A DNA stretch of 64,000 nt from CBDDBH01 sp965225625 (GCA_965225625.1 CBDDBH010000033.1:420349-484348), one strand, 5' to 3'; positions 42,122-50,332 are shown, numbered from the stretch's first letter. The notes: generated by a model not told the origin, from the sequence alone. Program-made: numbers and translations.

Positions 42122-43369
42122 ATGGTGAGAGACACAGAATATTTTTACACACAACTGCCGGTTCTTGATGATTTTTCGGCGGTAACTGATTTATCAAATT
42201 ACACAGAAATCCCATCTGACTGGTTTGTTGTTACGGCTGATGTCCAGAATTCGACTGATGCTATCAAATCTGGCCTTTATAAGGCAGTCAATATCGTTGG
42301 TGTCTCGGTAATTACATCAGTCCGAAATATAGCCAAGCCAGTGCAAATCCCCTATATATTTGGAGGCGATGGTGCAAGCCTGTGTATACCCCCGCATTTG
42401 TTAAACAAAACTAGGAAGGCTTTGATTTCGACGAAAAGGATGGCAGCAATACAATTCGGACTGCAGCTTAGAGTCGGAGTAATTCCTGTCAATGTGCTAT
42501 TAAAAGCGGGGCATCAGGTATTGATTGCACGTCATCGCGTGTCCCGATTTTATATACAAACTTCTTTTGCCGGAAATGAAATCGAACACGCAAAGGATCT
42601 GGCGGAGGATGAGATCACGCAAACTGCCTTTGCAGGCGGTGGGATCGAATACGCCGAAGACCTGCTGAAGGACGATGCCGCCGGCAAACCATTCCGTTTT
42701 GGCGAAGATGGGGACGTCGCCGAGGCCGACTATACCGGGCTCGAGTGTCGCTGGGATCATGTTTACAGTATACATGGTGAAACAATCTCCCTGATTGTAA
42801 AGGCATTGTCTTCCAGCATTGAAGAACAGGCAAAGTTCTATGCCGAAATTATAGAAAAAATCAAAACAATTTATGGCGATGATGAGGTATGTCGGCCTAT
42901 TCAGACTGGTACGCTGCATTTATCAAGCGATAATAATAATTTAAGTCATGAACTAAGGGTAAAAACTTTCATGCTTGGGAAATGGGGCGTGATTAAATGT
43001 TGGTTGTCTATACGTATACGGGTGTACCTGGGTTCGGTGTTTATGAGGTTCAAGTTGAGGATCGGTGATGTGTACTGGGGAGAATACAAAAATGACCTGG
43101 TTAGTAATACTGACTTCAAGAAATTTGATGGTGTATTGCGGGAAGTGATCTCCGGTACAGCAGAACAACGTGTGAAATTAGCTGCATATCTGCAGCAGCG
43201 TTACGAAAATGGCGAATGTGTCTATGGAATCCATGCGTCCGACTCAGCCCTGGTCACCTGTATGATCAATAACCGTTCAGGCGAGCATTTTCATTTTGTA
43301 GATGGTTCTGATGGTGGCTATGCCATGGCGGCAACGGGGATGAAAGAACAGATGCGACAAAGGCAATAG
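42122..43369 (+). CDS. DUF3095 family protein, nucleotidyl-cyclase-like
   Basis: A 415-residue protein matching DUF3095 over its length: FYTQLPVLDDFSAVTDLSNY, WFVVTADVQNSTDAIKSGLY, KAVNIVGVSVITSVRN and IPYIFGGDGASLCIPPHLL. The Asp in TADVQNST and the GGDGA loop sit like the metal-binding Asp and GDG motif of class III nucleotidyl cyclases, which suggests a cyclase-like fold; catalysis is unproven. Residues about 148-185 contain an internal duplication (FAGNEIEHAKDLAEDEI, then FAGGGIEYAEDLLKDDA). AT content is higher than in all neighbours, a sign of transfer. It ends 44 bp before the truncated B gene of unit 4, so its insertion may have cut that gene. Confidence 0.85.
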   Translation: MVRDTEYFYTQLPVLDDFSAVTDLSNYTEIPSDWFVVTADVQNSTDAIKSGLYKAVNIVGVSVITSVRNIAKPVQIPYIFGGDGASLCIPPHLLNKTRKALISTKRMAAIQFGLQLRVGVIPVNVLLKAGHQVLIARHRVSRFYIQTSFAGNEIEHAKDLAEDEITQTAFAGGGIEYAEDLLKDDAAGKPFRFGEDGDVAEADYTGLECRWDHVYSIHGETISLIVKALSSSIEEQAKFYAEIIEKIKTIYGDDEVCRPIQTGTLHLSSDNNNLSHELRVKTFMLGKWGVIKCWLSIRIRVYLGSVFMRFKLRIGDVYWGEYKNDLVSNTDFKKFDGVLREVISGTAEQRVKLAAYLQQRYENGECVYGIHASDSALVTCMINNRSGEHFHFVDGSDGGYAMAATGMKEQMRQRQ

Positions 43370-43412
43370 TGTCGCCAAGAGCCTGCCGTGACACAGCTGC
43401 ACTATGCCGATG

Positions 43413-43487
43413 TAAATACACCAGCGTCACCAGCACCGCTACTGAGCTGATTAAATGACCCCAGGTTGCTACGTCTGTCATGTTCAT
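43413..43487 (-). pseudogene. family B 5' fragment, unit 4
   Basis: From ATG 43487 the sequence codes MNMTDVATWGHLISSVAVLV and TLVYL, the anchor of family B, and then loses all similarity at about 43413. The rest of the gene has been replaced by the DUF3095 region. CGGAGG lies upstream of the start as in the other B copies. Confidence 0.8.
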
Positions 43488-43501
43488 CGTATTACCTCCG
43501 G

Positions 43502-43912
43502 TTATTGCGCCCGACCCAGGCGGCGTTGGTGGAAGAAGAAAATGAGTGCGCCGATGTGGCTGGCAGTTAAAATTACGGCCGCACTGAATTGAAGGATAGA
43601 TATTGTAAGACGGCCCCACGGTGTCGCGGCGCCGTGCCAGCCAAGGCTCGATGTCTGCTCCGTTGCCCGCGCTGCTATTTGCATGCCTACCGCCGCCCAG
43701 TCGTGCCCGCCCCCGATAACATTACTCAGTTGGTTCAATGCCACCAGCGTGAAGAGAGCAACGATGCTAGGCACCATGCTCGATTCCAGCTTGTCAGCGA
43801 TAAGGTACGCGGCGATGAGAAACGCAAACAGCACCGCTACATAATTCGTAAACGACGTTTGCATGAGCGTGTTGTACTCGTTGAATGCAGTTATCAGTTC
43901 ATAGTCAGTCAT
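43502..43912 (-). CDS. family C three-span membrane protein, unit 4
   Basis: A 136-residue copy from ATG 43912 (GGAGGGAG upstream), MTDYELITAFNEYNTLMQTS with segments NYVAVLFAFLIAAYLIADKL, MVPSIVALFTLVALNQLSNV and AAVILTASHIGALIFFFHQR, ending RLGRAQ. The stop TAA directly precedes the ribosome-binding site of the B fragment. It appears intact although its B, A and D partners are broken or absent. Confidence 0.78.
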   Translation of the reverse strand: MTDYELITAFNEYNTLMQTSFTNYVAVLFAFLIAAYLIADKLESSMVPSIVALFTLVALNQLSNVIGGGHDWAAVGMQIAARATEQTSSLGWHGAATPWGRLTISILQFSAAVILTASHIGALIFFFHQRRLGRAQ

Positions 43913-43994
43913 TGCTACTCCCTCCATCGGTAGTAAGTCCCACCCAGTATCCTGCGCCGCAGTGGACAAATCTATGCTGCGCAACGGAGCGGCT

Positions 43995-44087
43995 ATGGCC
44001 CACACCGACTTCCAAGCCTTCCTCGCGAAAATGAACCTCGACGATGCGTCGATAGCGGCGTTGGAGGCGGCTGAGGCGCGGGAGTAG
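43995..44087 (+). pseudogene. C-terminal 30 codons of a D-family gene, unit 4
   Basis: The frame reads MAHTDFQAFLAKMNLDDASI and AALEAAEARE-stop, identical in nearly every residue to the end of the D proteins at 31321 and 34477. It is joined directly to the C gene leader, so about 1.7 kb with the D promoter and the rest of D were deleted. Confidence 0.88.
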
Positions 44088-44097
44088 ATGGCCCGCA

Positions 44098-44232
44098 TTA
44101 TTCCAAAGCGAGAATTTTTGTAGTGAGCGGAATAGGGTTGGTCCTTGACTAAGGTGTCTACCATTTCGACAAATTCGGGATCGAACGATTCGCGACCTGT
44201 CTCATACCAGCTGGGAGCATCTAGACAATCGG
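44098..44232 (-). pseudogene. C-terminal remnant of a family A gene, unit 5
   Basis: The minus strand reads APSWYETGRESFDPEFVEMV and DTLVKDQPYSAHYK, then, after a one-base shift, ILALE-stop, like the tail of the complete A protein (FVDEVNKMLEGIPYTDVWEQ, VLALK). Its stop is 10 bp from the D4 stop. This is the right end of the array; the next 85 bases to the UbiD-family gene show nothing more. Confidence 0.65.
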
Positions 44233-44317
44233 GCGTTAGGCCACCGGGAGAATACGGTTAGAGCTGCGTATATAATGCCCAGCCTACAAACGCGTCAGAG
44301 AGTCTCGAGACTACATC

Positions 44318-45742
44318 GTGGATCACAATCGCCAAGACCTGCGCACGTTTCTGCGGGACGTAGAAGCGCGTAACGAGCTGTTACGGATCGCTAAACCGGC
44401 CGACGCGCAAACCGAGATACCCGCGCTGTGTTCGCAGGTGACTCAGCCGGTCCTGTTCGAAAATCTTCCCGGTTACGAAAACTGGCGGCTTACGGATTGC
44501 CTGGTCCGCGGGCGCGAGACACAGGCACTGGCGCTGGGCTGCACACCCGATGTTGTTATCCCGACCTATGCCGAGCGGGCTGGCCGCGGACCGGGTGAGA
44601 CCCGGCTTATCGAAGACAGTCCGGTCAAGCAGGTGATTTGGACTGGCGAGGAAGCCGATCTTCACCGACTGCCGGTGCCGATGCCCAGTGACGGCATCAC
44701 CGTTCCGCACCTGGATCTGAAGCCGGAAGATTTCCGTACGCCCGTGATCAGCGGCTCCATTACCATCACACGCAACCCCGATACCGGTATCCACAACTGC
44801 TCGTTCACGATGGCTAAGGTTGCGGGCAAGCAGCGCGCCCACTGCTACGTGTTCTCGCCACATACGTGGGCGAACATCGAGGCCTACCGCGAACGCGGCG
44901 AACGCGCGCCGGTAGCATTGGTGATCGGCTGCCATCCGCTTTACGAATTGGCCGCGGCTTATACCGGTCCGCATCCCGGCTATAGCGAGATCCAGCTCGC
45001 AGCGGGCATGCTCGGTGAACCCGTTGCGCTGACCCGCTGCGAAACAATTGATCTCGAAATCCCGGCCTTCGCGGAGGTCGTCATCGAAGGTCACTTCGAT
45101 CTCGAAACCGATCGCTACATACACACATCCGCGCACACCGACACGCACACGCCGTTTGTATCCTCGGAGCCGTTTATCGACATCAGCGCCATCACCATGC
45201 GCGAGGATCCGATCTACCGTCACATTCAGCCGACCCGATTTACCGATCACCACGCCCTGTGCGAATTCATCGTTGCGCCGATGCTGCTCAATATCCTCAA
45301 AGGCAAGGGACTTAACGTCCACGATGTGCACGTTCCGCTGCGCTCGTGCATCAACTGCGCCGTGGTACAAATCACGCCCGCGACGACCGAAGATGCCCGC
45401 GAGGCCTTATTGACGGGGATGGGCCTGCCGTTTTTCCCGCGGATCACCATCGTTGTGGATCGCGATATCGACATTTACGATATGGAGGACGTGCTATACG
45501 CAGTGTCCATCCGGATGGATCCGGCAACCGATATCGTCACCTTCGACGGTACCCGCTCGTTCAATCTGGAGCCGATCGCAAAACCAATTCAGGGGGCGGA
45601 AGATTCCATATTGCGCACGCAGACACGCTGCGGCATCGATGCGACCAAACCGGCGCTATCGCAACCCGACAAGCGCATCTACTTCGAACGCTTGACGCCG
45701 CGCGGCGACCACGACGTGCGCCTGGAGGATTTTCTCGATTAA
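44318..45742 (+). CDS. UbiD family decarboxylase
   Basis: A 474-residue UbiD-family protein starting at GTG 44318; no in-frame ATG lies upstream. N-terminal DLRTFLRDVEARNELLRIAK, then NPDTGIHNCSFTMAKVAGKQ, AEVVIEGHFDLETDRYIHTS and a final RCGIDATKPALSQPDKRIYF are in family order. It is only distantly related to the UbiD-family protein at 14464; the EGHFDLE loop differs from EGEIMVPPHEE there. It needs prenylated FMN from a UbiX protein that is not in the window. It starts 85 bp after the repeat island, so the island was inserted between catabolic genes. Confidence 0.9.
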   Translation: MDHNRQDLRTFLRDVEARNELLRIAKPADAQTEIPALCSQVTQPVLFENLPGYENWRLTDCLVRGRETQALALGCTPDVVIPTYAERAGRGPGETRLIEDSPVKQVIWTGEEADLHRLPVPMPSDGITVPHLDLKPEDFRTPVISGSITITRNPDTGIHNCSFTMAKVAGKQRAHCYVFSPHTWANIEAYRERGERAPVALVIGCHPLYELAAAYTGPHPGYSEIQLAAGMLGEPVALTRCETIDLEIPAFAEVVIEGHFDLETDRYIHTSAHTDTHTPFVSSEPFIDISAITMREDPIYRHIQPTRFTDHHALCEFIVAPMLLNILKGKGLNVHDVHVPLRSCINCAVVQITPATTEDAREALLTGMGLPFFPRITIVVDRDIDIYDMEDVLYAVSIRMDPATDIVTFDGTRSFNLEPIAKPIQGAEDSILRTQTRCGIDATKPALSQPDKRIYFERLTPRGDHDVRLEDFLD

Positions 45743-45761
45743 GCGCGACGGCGGGATTAAG

Positions 45762-46583
45762 TTAAGGGCGCCTGGCTACATAGCTATAGTAGTTGCTTGA
45801 TCCAAAGAAAATTCCTGCCTCGGAGTCCTTGACCAAGGACGCGAACCACTGCTCGGCCTCCTCTTCGGTCATTGCGCCTGATTGAGGTGCCAACTTGCGG
45901 AAGGACTCAATAGCGGAAAGCCAAAAATCCGCCTCGCCCACTTCTGCCATGACGTAAGAGAAAACCTGCACCATCTCCAACCCCGCCTCGCGTATGAGTC
46001 GCGGCATATTCCGCATGACCCGAGGACTTGTCACCATCGCATTGATCAGCGCTTCATCGTACTTGCGCGTCAGTTCTGCCTCCGGCAAGGTGAAAGTCAT
46101 GGAGGCATAGTCCCCATCGAAAATCCCCACCATTCCTCCGGGTTTCACTACGCGTGCGGCTTCCTTTACGACCGCTAGAGGATCACCCACATGGCTGACA
46201 AGCGTGTGGGCGACGACGGCATCAAACGTCGCGTCGGCAAGATCCAAACCAGCCGTATCGCCGGCACGAAATTCCGTGCATGCCGCCAGCCCCTCCTCCG
46301 CCGATAGTCGCGCTGCCGTCTGCGCCAGGTAGGGACTGAGATCGACGCCGGTCACTTTGCCGACAAAATGTGGTCGGCGCGCAATACTCCGTGCCACGAA
46401 CCCTGTTCCGCAGCCCATATCCAGAACCAGCTCCGCGGTATCAACGTTCATACCATCAAGGTACTCGGACAGCACGTCTTGAAAGAACGGATGTTTGCCG
46501 CGGGCCTCAAGACGGGTCACCATGACCTCAAGAACTGCATCCTGAAGTTGGTCCGTTACGTGATAAGGATCTAAGCCGCTCAT
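45762..46583 (-). CDS. SAM-dependent class I methyltransferase
   Basis: ATG 46583 is chosen: GGAGG lies 9 bases before it, while the frame upstream uses only a TTG. The 273-residue protein has motif I TAELVLDMGCGTGFVARSIA, motif II VTGVDLSPYLAQ, and motif III VVKPGGMVGIFDGDYASM. It resembles UbiE-like small-molecule methyltransferases. It is divergent from the RidA gene. Acceptor unknown. Confidence 0.9.
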   Translation of the reverse strand: MSGLDPYHVTDQLQDAVLEVMVTRLEARGKHPFFQDVLSEYLDGMNVDTAELVLDMGCGTGFVARSIARRPHFVGKVTGVDLSPYLAQTAARLSAEEGLAACTEFRAGDTAGLDLADATFDAVVAHTLVSHVGDPLAVVKEAARVVKPGGMVGIFDGDYASMTFTLPEAELTRKYDEALINAMVTSPRVMRNMPRLIREAGLEMVQVFSYVMAEVGEADFWLSAIESFRKLAPQSGAMTEEEAEQWFASLVKDSEAGIFFGSSNYYSYVARRP

Positions 46584-46653
46584 TTGATGAACCCTCCGAT
46601 CCAACAACGACAGTATATTAGGCGGATTACGAAGTCATAAGGAGCCAAACGAT

Positions 46654-47067
46654 ATGACTGTATGCAATGCAGTGCGAATCAAGACCGATCCGGATCCCAT
46701 GGAGCCGTACCGCTTGTCCCAGGGATTCAAGATTGGCGATTTGATCTATCTGTCGGGGCAAGCCTCGATCGACTTGCAAGGCAACCTCGTCGGCGAGGGT
46801 GATTTCGACGCCCAAGCCGATCAAACCTTCCGCAATCTTGAAGCAACGTTGGCGATCGCGGGGTCTTCGCTGGCGCAGGTAGTCAAAGTGACCATCTACC
46901 TCACCGACATGGATAACTTTCCGAAGATCATAGAACTGCGTGAGAAGTGGTTCACTCAGCCTTGGCCCGCAGACACCCTCGTCCAGGTGCAGTCACTCGC
47001 ACTGCCGGAGCTCATGATCGAGATCGAAGCCGTCGCGATGGTCGAGGGGCAGACGGTCGAGGCGTAA
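46654..47067 (+). CDS. RidA family protein (probably not an imine deaminase)
   Basis: A 137-residue YjgF/RidA protein, AAGGAG upstream of ATG 46654. Family landmarks are YRLSQGFKIGDLIYLSGQAS, TFRNLEATLAIAGSSLAQVV and KVTIYLTDMDNF. The arginine that binds the carboxylate in true 2-aminoacrylate deaminases (PARSxVxV) is replaced: here the sequence is PADTLVQVQSLALPELMIEI. It therefore belongs to the Rid subfamilies without the Arg, often found in catabolic operons. Divergent from the methyltransferase gene, it precedes a broken MFS gene by 33 bp. Confidence 0.88.
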   Translation: MTVCNAVRIKTDPDPMEPYRLSQGFKIGDLIYLSGQASIDLQGNLVGEGDFDAQADQTFRNLEATLAIAGSSLAQVVKVTIYLTDMDNFPKIIELREKWFTQPWPADTLVQVQSLALPELMIEIEAVAMVEGQTVEA

Positions 47068-47099
47068 ATGAGCACGGCCATTACCAAGCACCTGCTCGC

Positions 47100-47879
47100 A
47101 TGACGAGTGTCAGTGCGGGCCCGTACGACCCCGGCGCCCCGCTGAGCATCATTGCCTAGCTGCTGGCCGCCGTCGTCGCGCCTCTCACGATCAGTTTCGG
47201 GCCTGTCCTGGTGGGTGCTTATGTTGAGGTTTTAGGGCTGGCCGAGCGAAACGCCGTCCATTTGTTCTCCGCTGAAATGGCGGGTTTCGCCTTTGCCGGC
47301 GCGGTTGTCTTTGTTTTGTTACCGTTACTCAATTGGCGACGCAGCGTTATAGGTGCTTTGTCAGTACTTGTTGCCGGGAATATTGTTTCAGTCGCGGCTG
47401 ACACATTCACGACGCTGCTCGTCGGTGGCGATCGAAATTTTTAATTGTCGTGACCGAAAGAAATGGTTGACGCCAGACAGTTAATCATTAGCTTTCTACC
47501 AGATCTAATCCTCAAGCACGGGCTGGCCGCACCTTTTCTGCTCATTGCCGTACTGGCTATTCTGATGCTCGCCTGAGCGTCTGCGATACTACAATTGCGC
47601 GCCAGCGGGCCCACCTTGACGTTTTATACGGTTACCGTGTGTTTGCTTAATGCCTGTTGGTATGTCTGTTTGCCCTATCTGAATTCAATCGTCGCCAATC
47701 TGGATAAAAGCGGCAGACTGCTTGCCGCCGTTGGCATCGCGACCCCTGCCAGCATCGGCGCCGGACCGGCAATTGCATCGGCATTTCTGATAGACGGGGG
47801 CGGCTACATGCCGGTTATCTGGGTTGGCTTGGTGACGCTGCCGTTGGGCGTCTACCCTGCCGCACGAGTGAAAATCTAA
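47100..47879 (+). pseudogene. decayed MFS transporter
   Basis: The frame from ATG 47100 meets TAG at 47157, then continues with LLAAVVAPLTISFGPVLVGA and a series of hydrophobic helices (AGFAFAGAVVFVLLPLLNWR, RSVIGALSVLVAGNIVSVAA) to a stop at 47442. A later frame (47595-47879) gives LTFYTVTVCLLNACWYVCLP and AIASAFLIDGGGYMPVIWVG, the C-terminal half of an MFS protein. The middle is only partly present, between 47460 and 47580. Nonsense change plus deletions exclude a functional product. Confidence 0.8.
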
Positions 47880-47890
47880 CTCGAAAATTC

Positions 47891-48289
47891 TTAGGTAGCC
47901 GCCACGTCAACTTCGCTGAAATCCGTCTGCTCCTCGACGATTCCGCGAATTTTCAGCAGTAGTGGATCGTCAGCGCCCATTTTGCCCTTGAACGTTAGAC
48001 GATCTACAAATGAACGTTGCTGATCGATTGAAATAACCAATTCAGGCGCCTCGTCGTCGTCCGTTGCAGGCAAACCGACGAATCCCACTGAGTATTTGCT
48101 ACCTGCGAGCGTAGCGGAGAGATACCAACCGGAAACTTCGGCATTAATTTCAGTTACTTGAACGCCGTCAGCCGCCAAAATCGGTGCCAACCATTCGCCA
48201 ATGGAAATCCCGCGTATGGGCTTGATTGGGTTTTCCTTCTCCTTCGACAGGTCAAACCGTTTTGATTCGAAGGTTATGGTATATGGCAT
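47891..48289 (-). CDS. hypothetical protein of 132 residues
   Basis: A soluble protein from ATG 48289 (GGAGAC upstream) with a beta-rich first half (YTITFESKRFDLSKE, VTEINAEVSGWYLSATLAGS, KYSVGFVGLPATDDDEAPEL) and an acidic C-terminus (EEQTDFSEVDVAAT). No domain was recognised and no signal peptide is present. It lies between the MFS remnant and a second RidA gene, on the opposite strand to both. Confidence 0.7.
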   Translation of the reverse strand: MPYTITFESKRFDLSKEKENPIKPIRGISIGEWLAPILAADGVQVTEINAEVSGWYLSATLAGSKYSVGFVGLPATDDDEAPELVISIDQQRSFVDRLTFKGKMGADDPLLLKIRGIVEEQTDFSEVDVAAT

Positions 48290-48421
48290 GCGAGTCTCCT
48301 AACCGCAGATAAACCAACAATAATGATGGTTTTTCTCTCCAGGCTTCTGCCCGGATTGTGAATTATTTAATACTACGTGAACTATGATGACGCTCCGACC
48401 CAAACAATATACGGAGACACA

Positions 48422-48817
48422 ATGGCCAACCGAGAGGAGTATCGCATATCTGGGCTAAACCCGCCTATTAGTCATTACGCCGACGCCGTCCGCTTTGGGG
48501 ACTTGGTTTTTCTCTCCGGCCTTGCGCCAACCGACGCTCAATTAAACGTAGTCGGCGACGATGCGGCGGCACAAGCTGAGCAATTGTTTGCCAACATGCG
48601 GCGGGTATTGGACGCTATTGGTGCGACGTTTGCGGACATACTCAAGGTGACCGTCTACCTGACCGACGTCGATGATCGCACTGCCATCAACCCCATCCGT
48701 CAGAAATACTTTGCGGATAGTCGCCCTGCCAGCACCTTGGTGGGTGTGGCCGCGTTAGCGTTACCGGGGATGAAAATCGAGATTGATGCAGTTGTGGGTT
48801 TATCAACTGCCGGTTGA
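48422..48817 (+). CDS. RidA family protein
   Basis: ATG 48422 is chosen because ACGGAGACACA precedes it; the product is 131 residues. It has SHYADAVRFGDLVFLSGLAP, AQAEQLFANMRRVLDAIGAT and FADILKVTVYLTDVDDRTAI, and ends MKIEIDAVVGLSTAG. As in the RidA protein at 46654, the Arg of the deaminase site is missing (RPASTLVGVAAL). The two proteins are paralogues of moderate similarity. Its 3' end overlaps the 3' end of the HNH gene by 15 bases. Confidence 0.88.
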   Translation: MANREEYRISGLNPPISHYADAVRFGDLVFLSGLAPTDAQLNVVGDDAAAQAEQLFANMRRVLDAIGATFADILKVTVYLTDVDDRTAINPIRQKYFADSRPASTLVGVAALALPGMKIEIDAVVGLSTAG

Positions 48818-50179
48818 ACCTGCACCGATCTCGTTTCCGCGGAAACCCGATTGCGGATAATAAAGTCCATCAACCGCCATGTGAATATCCATGGGGAGCC
48901 CGTCCCACTTCGTCATACCCGTGTTGGGCCCGATGTCGAGCCCGTGTTGTTGATTAATGGTCTCGATGTCCCTCTCGGATTTAGGTAATGGCGGCACCTG
49001 CGGTAACACCGCACCGTCAGGCCGGGTAAACAGCAGCTCCTGGCTGTGTACCTCAAGCCCAAAGCCCCCTTCATGCACCAGGCAGTGATGGTAGCGGCAC
49101 AGCAGCACCAGGTTATCCAGTGCGGTGGCACCCCCATCGGCCCAGTGTTGAATGTGATGCGCATCGACGTAGCGATGTGCGGTACACCCCGGGAACCGAC
49201 AACCCGCATCACGCACCCGTAACGCACGCCTCAAGGCCGGGTGGATAGTGCGGGTTTTACGCCCCACATCCAGGATGTTGCCTTTAGCGTCTTCATGGAT
49301 AGGCACGACACTGGTGTCACAACACACCCGCCGGGACGTTTCCGCGGAAACGCAGGGACCGCGCCCCCACTCCGAGCGCCCACCGGGATGGTGCGTCAAT
49401 GCATCCGCATCCACGTGCAACATCACCTGATAGCGCTCAGCACCTGCTAGCTCACCCGGTCCCTGGGCCAGGAACTGCTCGGCCAGCAGACATAAACCAT
49501 CCGCTCTTAAGGCCGCCCGCGGGTAACCGCGGGTGAATGAACGTATCTCATCGTCCGTGATGGGCGAGCTGTACCCGTCACTGAGCCGTTCGCGCTCTCC
49601 CAACAACGTTTCCGCGGAAACGTCTTTGGCCTCCTGCGCCAGATAATCCGCCGCCACCACCAACGCCCCCTGCTCGGGCGCTAGTCGGCATTTAATCACC
49701 AGAGCCCCCTCCTCATCGTAGTATTGGGTCACGCTACGTTGCGCAAACTGCTCATTAGCCTGTGCGCACTCCTGGCTGCGCACCACCTGGCGGTATTTGC
49801 GCACCAGGGTTTCCACATGCGCGGCCGTTCCATACTGGGCAATCATCAGCAGATAGTCTTGCGTCTGCGCGGTGGCCACCCGGGTCATGGCACGCACTTT
49901 GGAGTAGCTGACTTCGCCCTCCTCGAACGCGGCCCGAATGCGGGGCACCGACGCCAGCGCATTGGCCACCCGTACTTTCTCCCGCGCCGCCCCCAGGCCG
50001 ATGCCGCATTTCCAGTTGAGCCAATGGGCGCAGGAGCGACACCCCGCATCGGCCCACCCTTGCAGGGCATCGAACTGGGTGATGAGGATCAGCAGACGAG
50101 AAGTGGCAACGTTGATATGGGCGGCCAGGGTCGTGATATCGGCTTCAAGGGCTTGGAGTTGGTGGTAACGGGGATGCAT
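48803..50179 (-). CDS. DUF222 / HNH endonuclease domain protein
   Basis: A 458-residue protein of the 13E12-repeat-like group. The N-terminal DUF222 region covers residues about 20-250 (GCRSCAHWLNWKCGIGLGAA, VRVANALASVPRIRAAFEEG, then the cofactor-free helical part). The HNH domain near 345-395 has CRFPGCTAHRYVDAHHIQHW with the metal Cys and His residues, LDNLVLLCRYHHCLVHEGGF and further His. Such genes are common in mobile and repeated positions. Three copies of the palindrome GTTTCCGCGGAAAC lie inside it, two of them coding for VSAET. The start ATG 50179 is followed upstream by an AT-rich intergenic region. Confidence 0.9.
   Translation of the reverse strand: MHPRYHQLQALEADITTLAAHINVATSRLLILITQFDALQGWADAGCRSCAHWLNWKCGIGLGAAREKVRVANALASVPRIRAAFEEGEVSYSKVRAMTRVATAQTQDYLLMIAQYGTAAHVETLVRKYRQVVRSQECAQANEQFAQRSVTQYYDEEGALVIKCRLAPEQGALVVAADYLAQEAKDVSAETLLGERERLSDGYSSPITDDEIRSFTRGYPRAALRADGLCLLAEQFLAQGPGELAGAERYQVMLHVDADALTHHPGGRSEWGRGPCVSAETSRRVCCDTSVVPIHEDAKGNILDVGRKTRTIHPALRRALRVRDAGCRFPGCTAHRYVDAHHIQHWADGGATALDNLVLLCRYHHCLVHEGGFGLEVHSQELLFTRPDGAVLPQVPPLPKSERDIETINQQHGLDIGPNTGMTKWDGLPMDIHMAVDGLYYPQSGFRGNEIGAGSTGS
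48833..49621. repeat. three copies of the 14-bp palindrome GTTTCCGCGGAAAC
   Basis: Exact copies are at 48833-48846, 49338-49351 and 49608-49621, all within the DUF222/HNH gene. In two of them the codons give VSAET in the same frame, while the first is read in another frame as GFRGNE. Each is a perfect self-complementary hairpin centred on CCGCGG. Two of them are also flanked by CG on both sides. Confidence 0.9.
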
Positions 50180-50332
50180 GATTGAGGGCCTTTATGGGAA
50201 CATTAATAAACTATATAAACATACAGTTATTATAGTTAAAACATTCATTATTTCAAGTGGTTAATTCACTAAAAATAACCTATCCAGATATTTAATATAG
50301 ATTTCTGTTAATTAATTTGTAATGATAGCCCA
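50180..50332. promoter_or_regulatory. AT-rich divergent intergenic region
   Basis: About 150 bp of clearly higher AT content separate the HNH gene and the TetR gene. Several TATAAT-like boxes (for example TATATAA near 50212 and TTAATATAGA near 50291) could form promoters in both directions. No inverted repeat suited to a TetR operator was recognised. The AT peak is unlike the neighbouring coding regions. Confidence 0.4.

Noticed and set aside
29495..44232. The repeats of the island considered as a CRISPR array or integron cassettes
   Set aside because: Repeat units are 3 kb long and coding, with no short regular repeats, no cas genes, no attC sites and a phage-type rather than IntI integrase.
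44381..45370. Long minus-strand ORF of 329 codons opposite the UbiD-family gene
   Set aside because: It mirrors the coding frame of the UbiD-family gene, whose family motifs are clear; GC-rich codons open the opposite frame.
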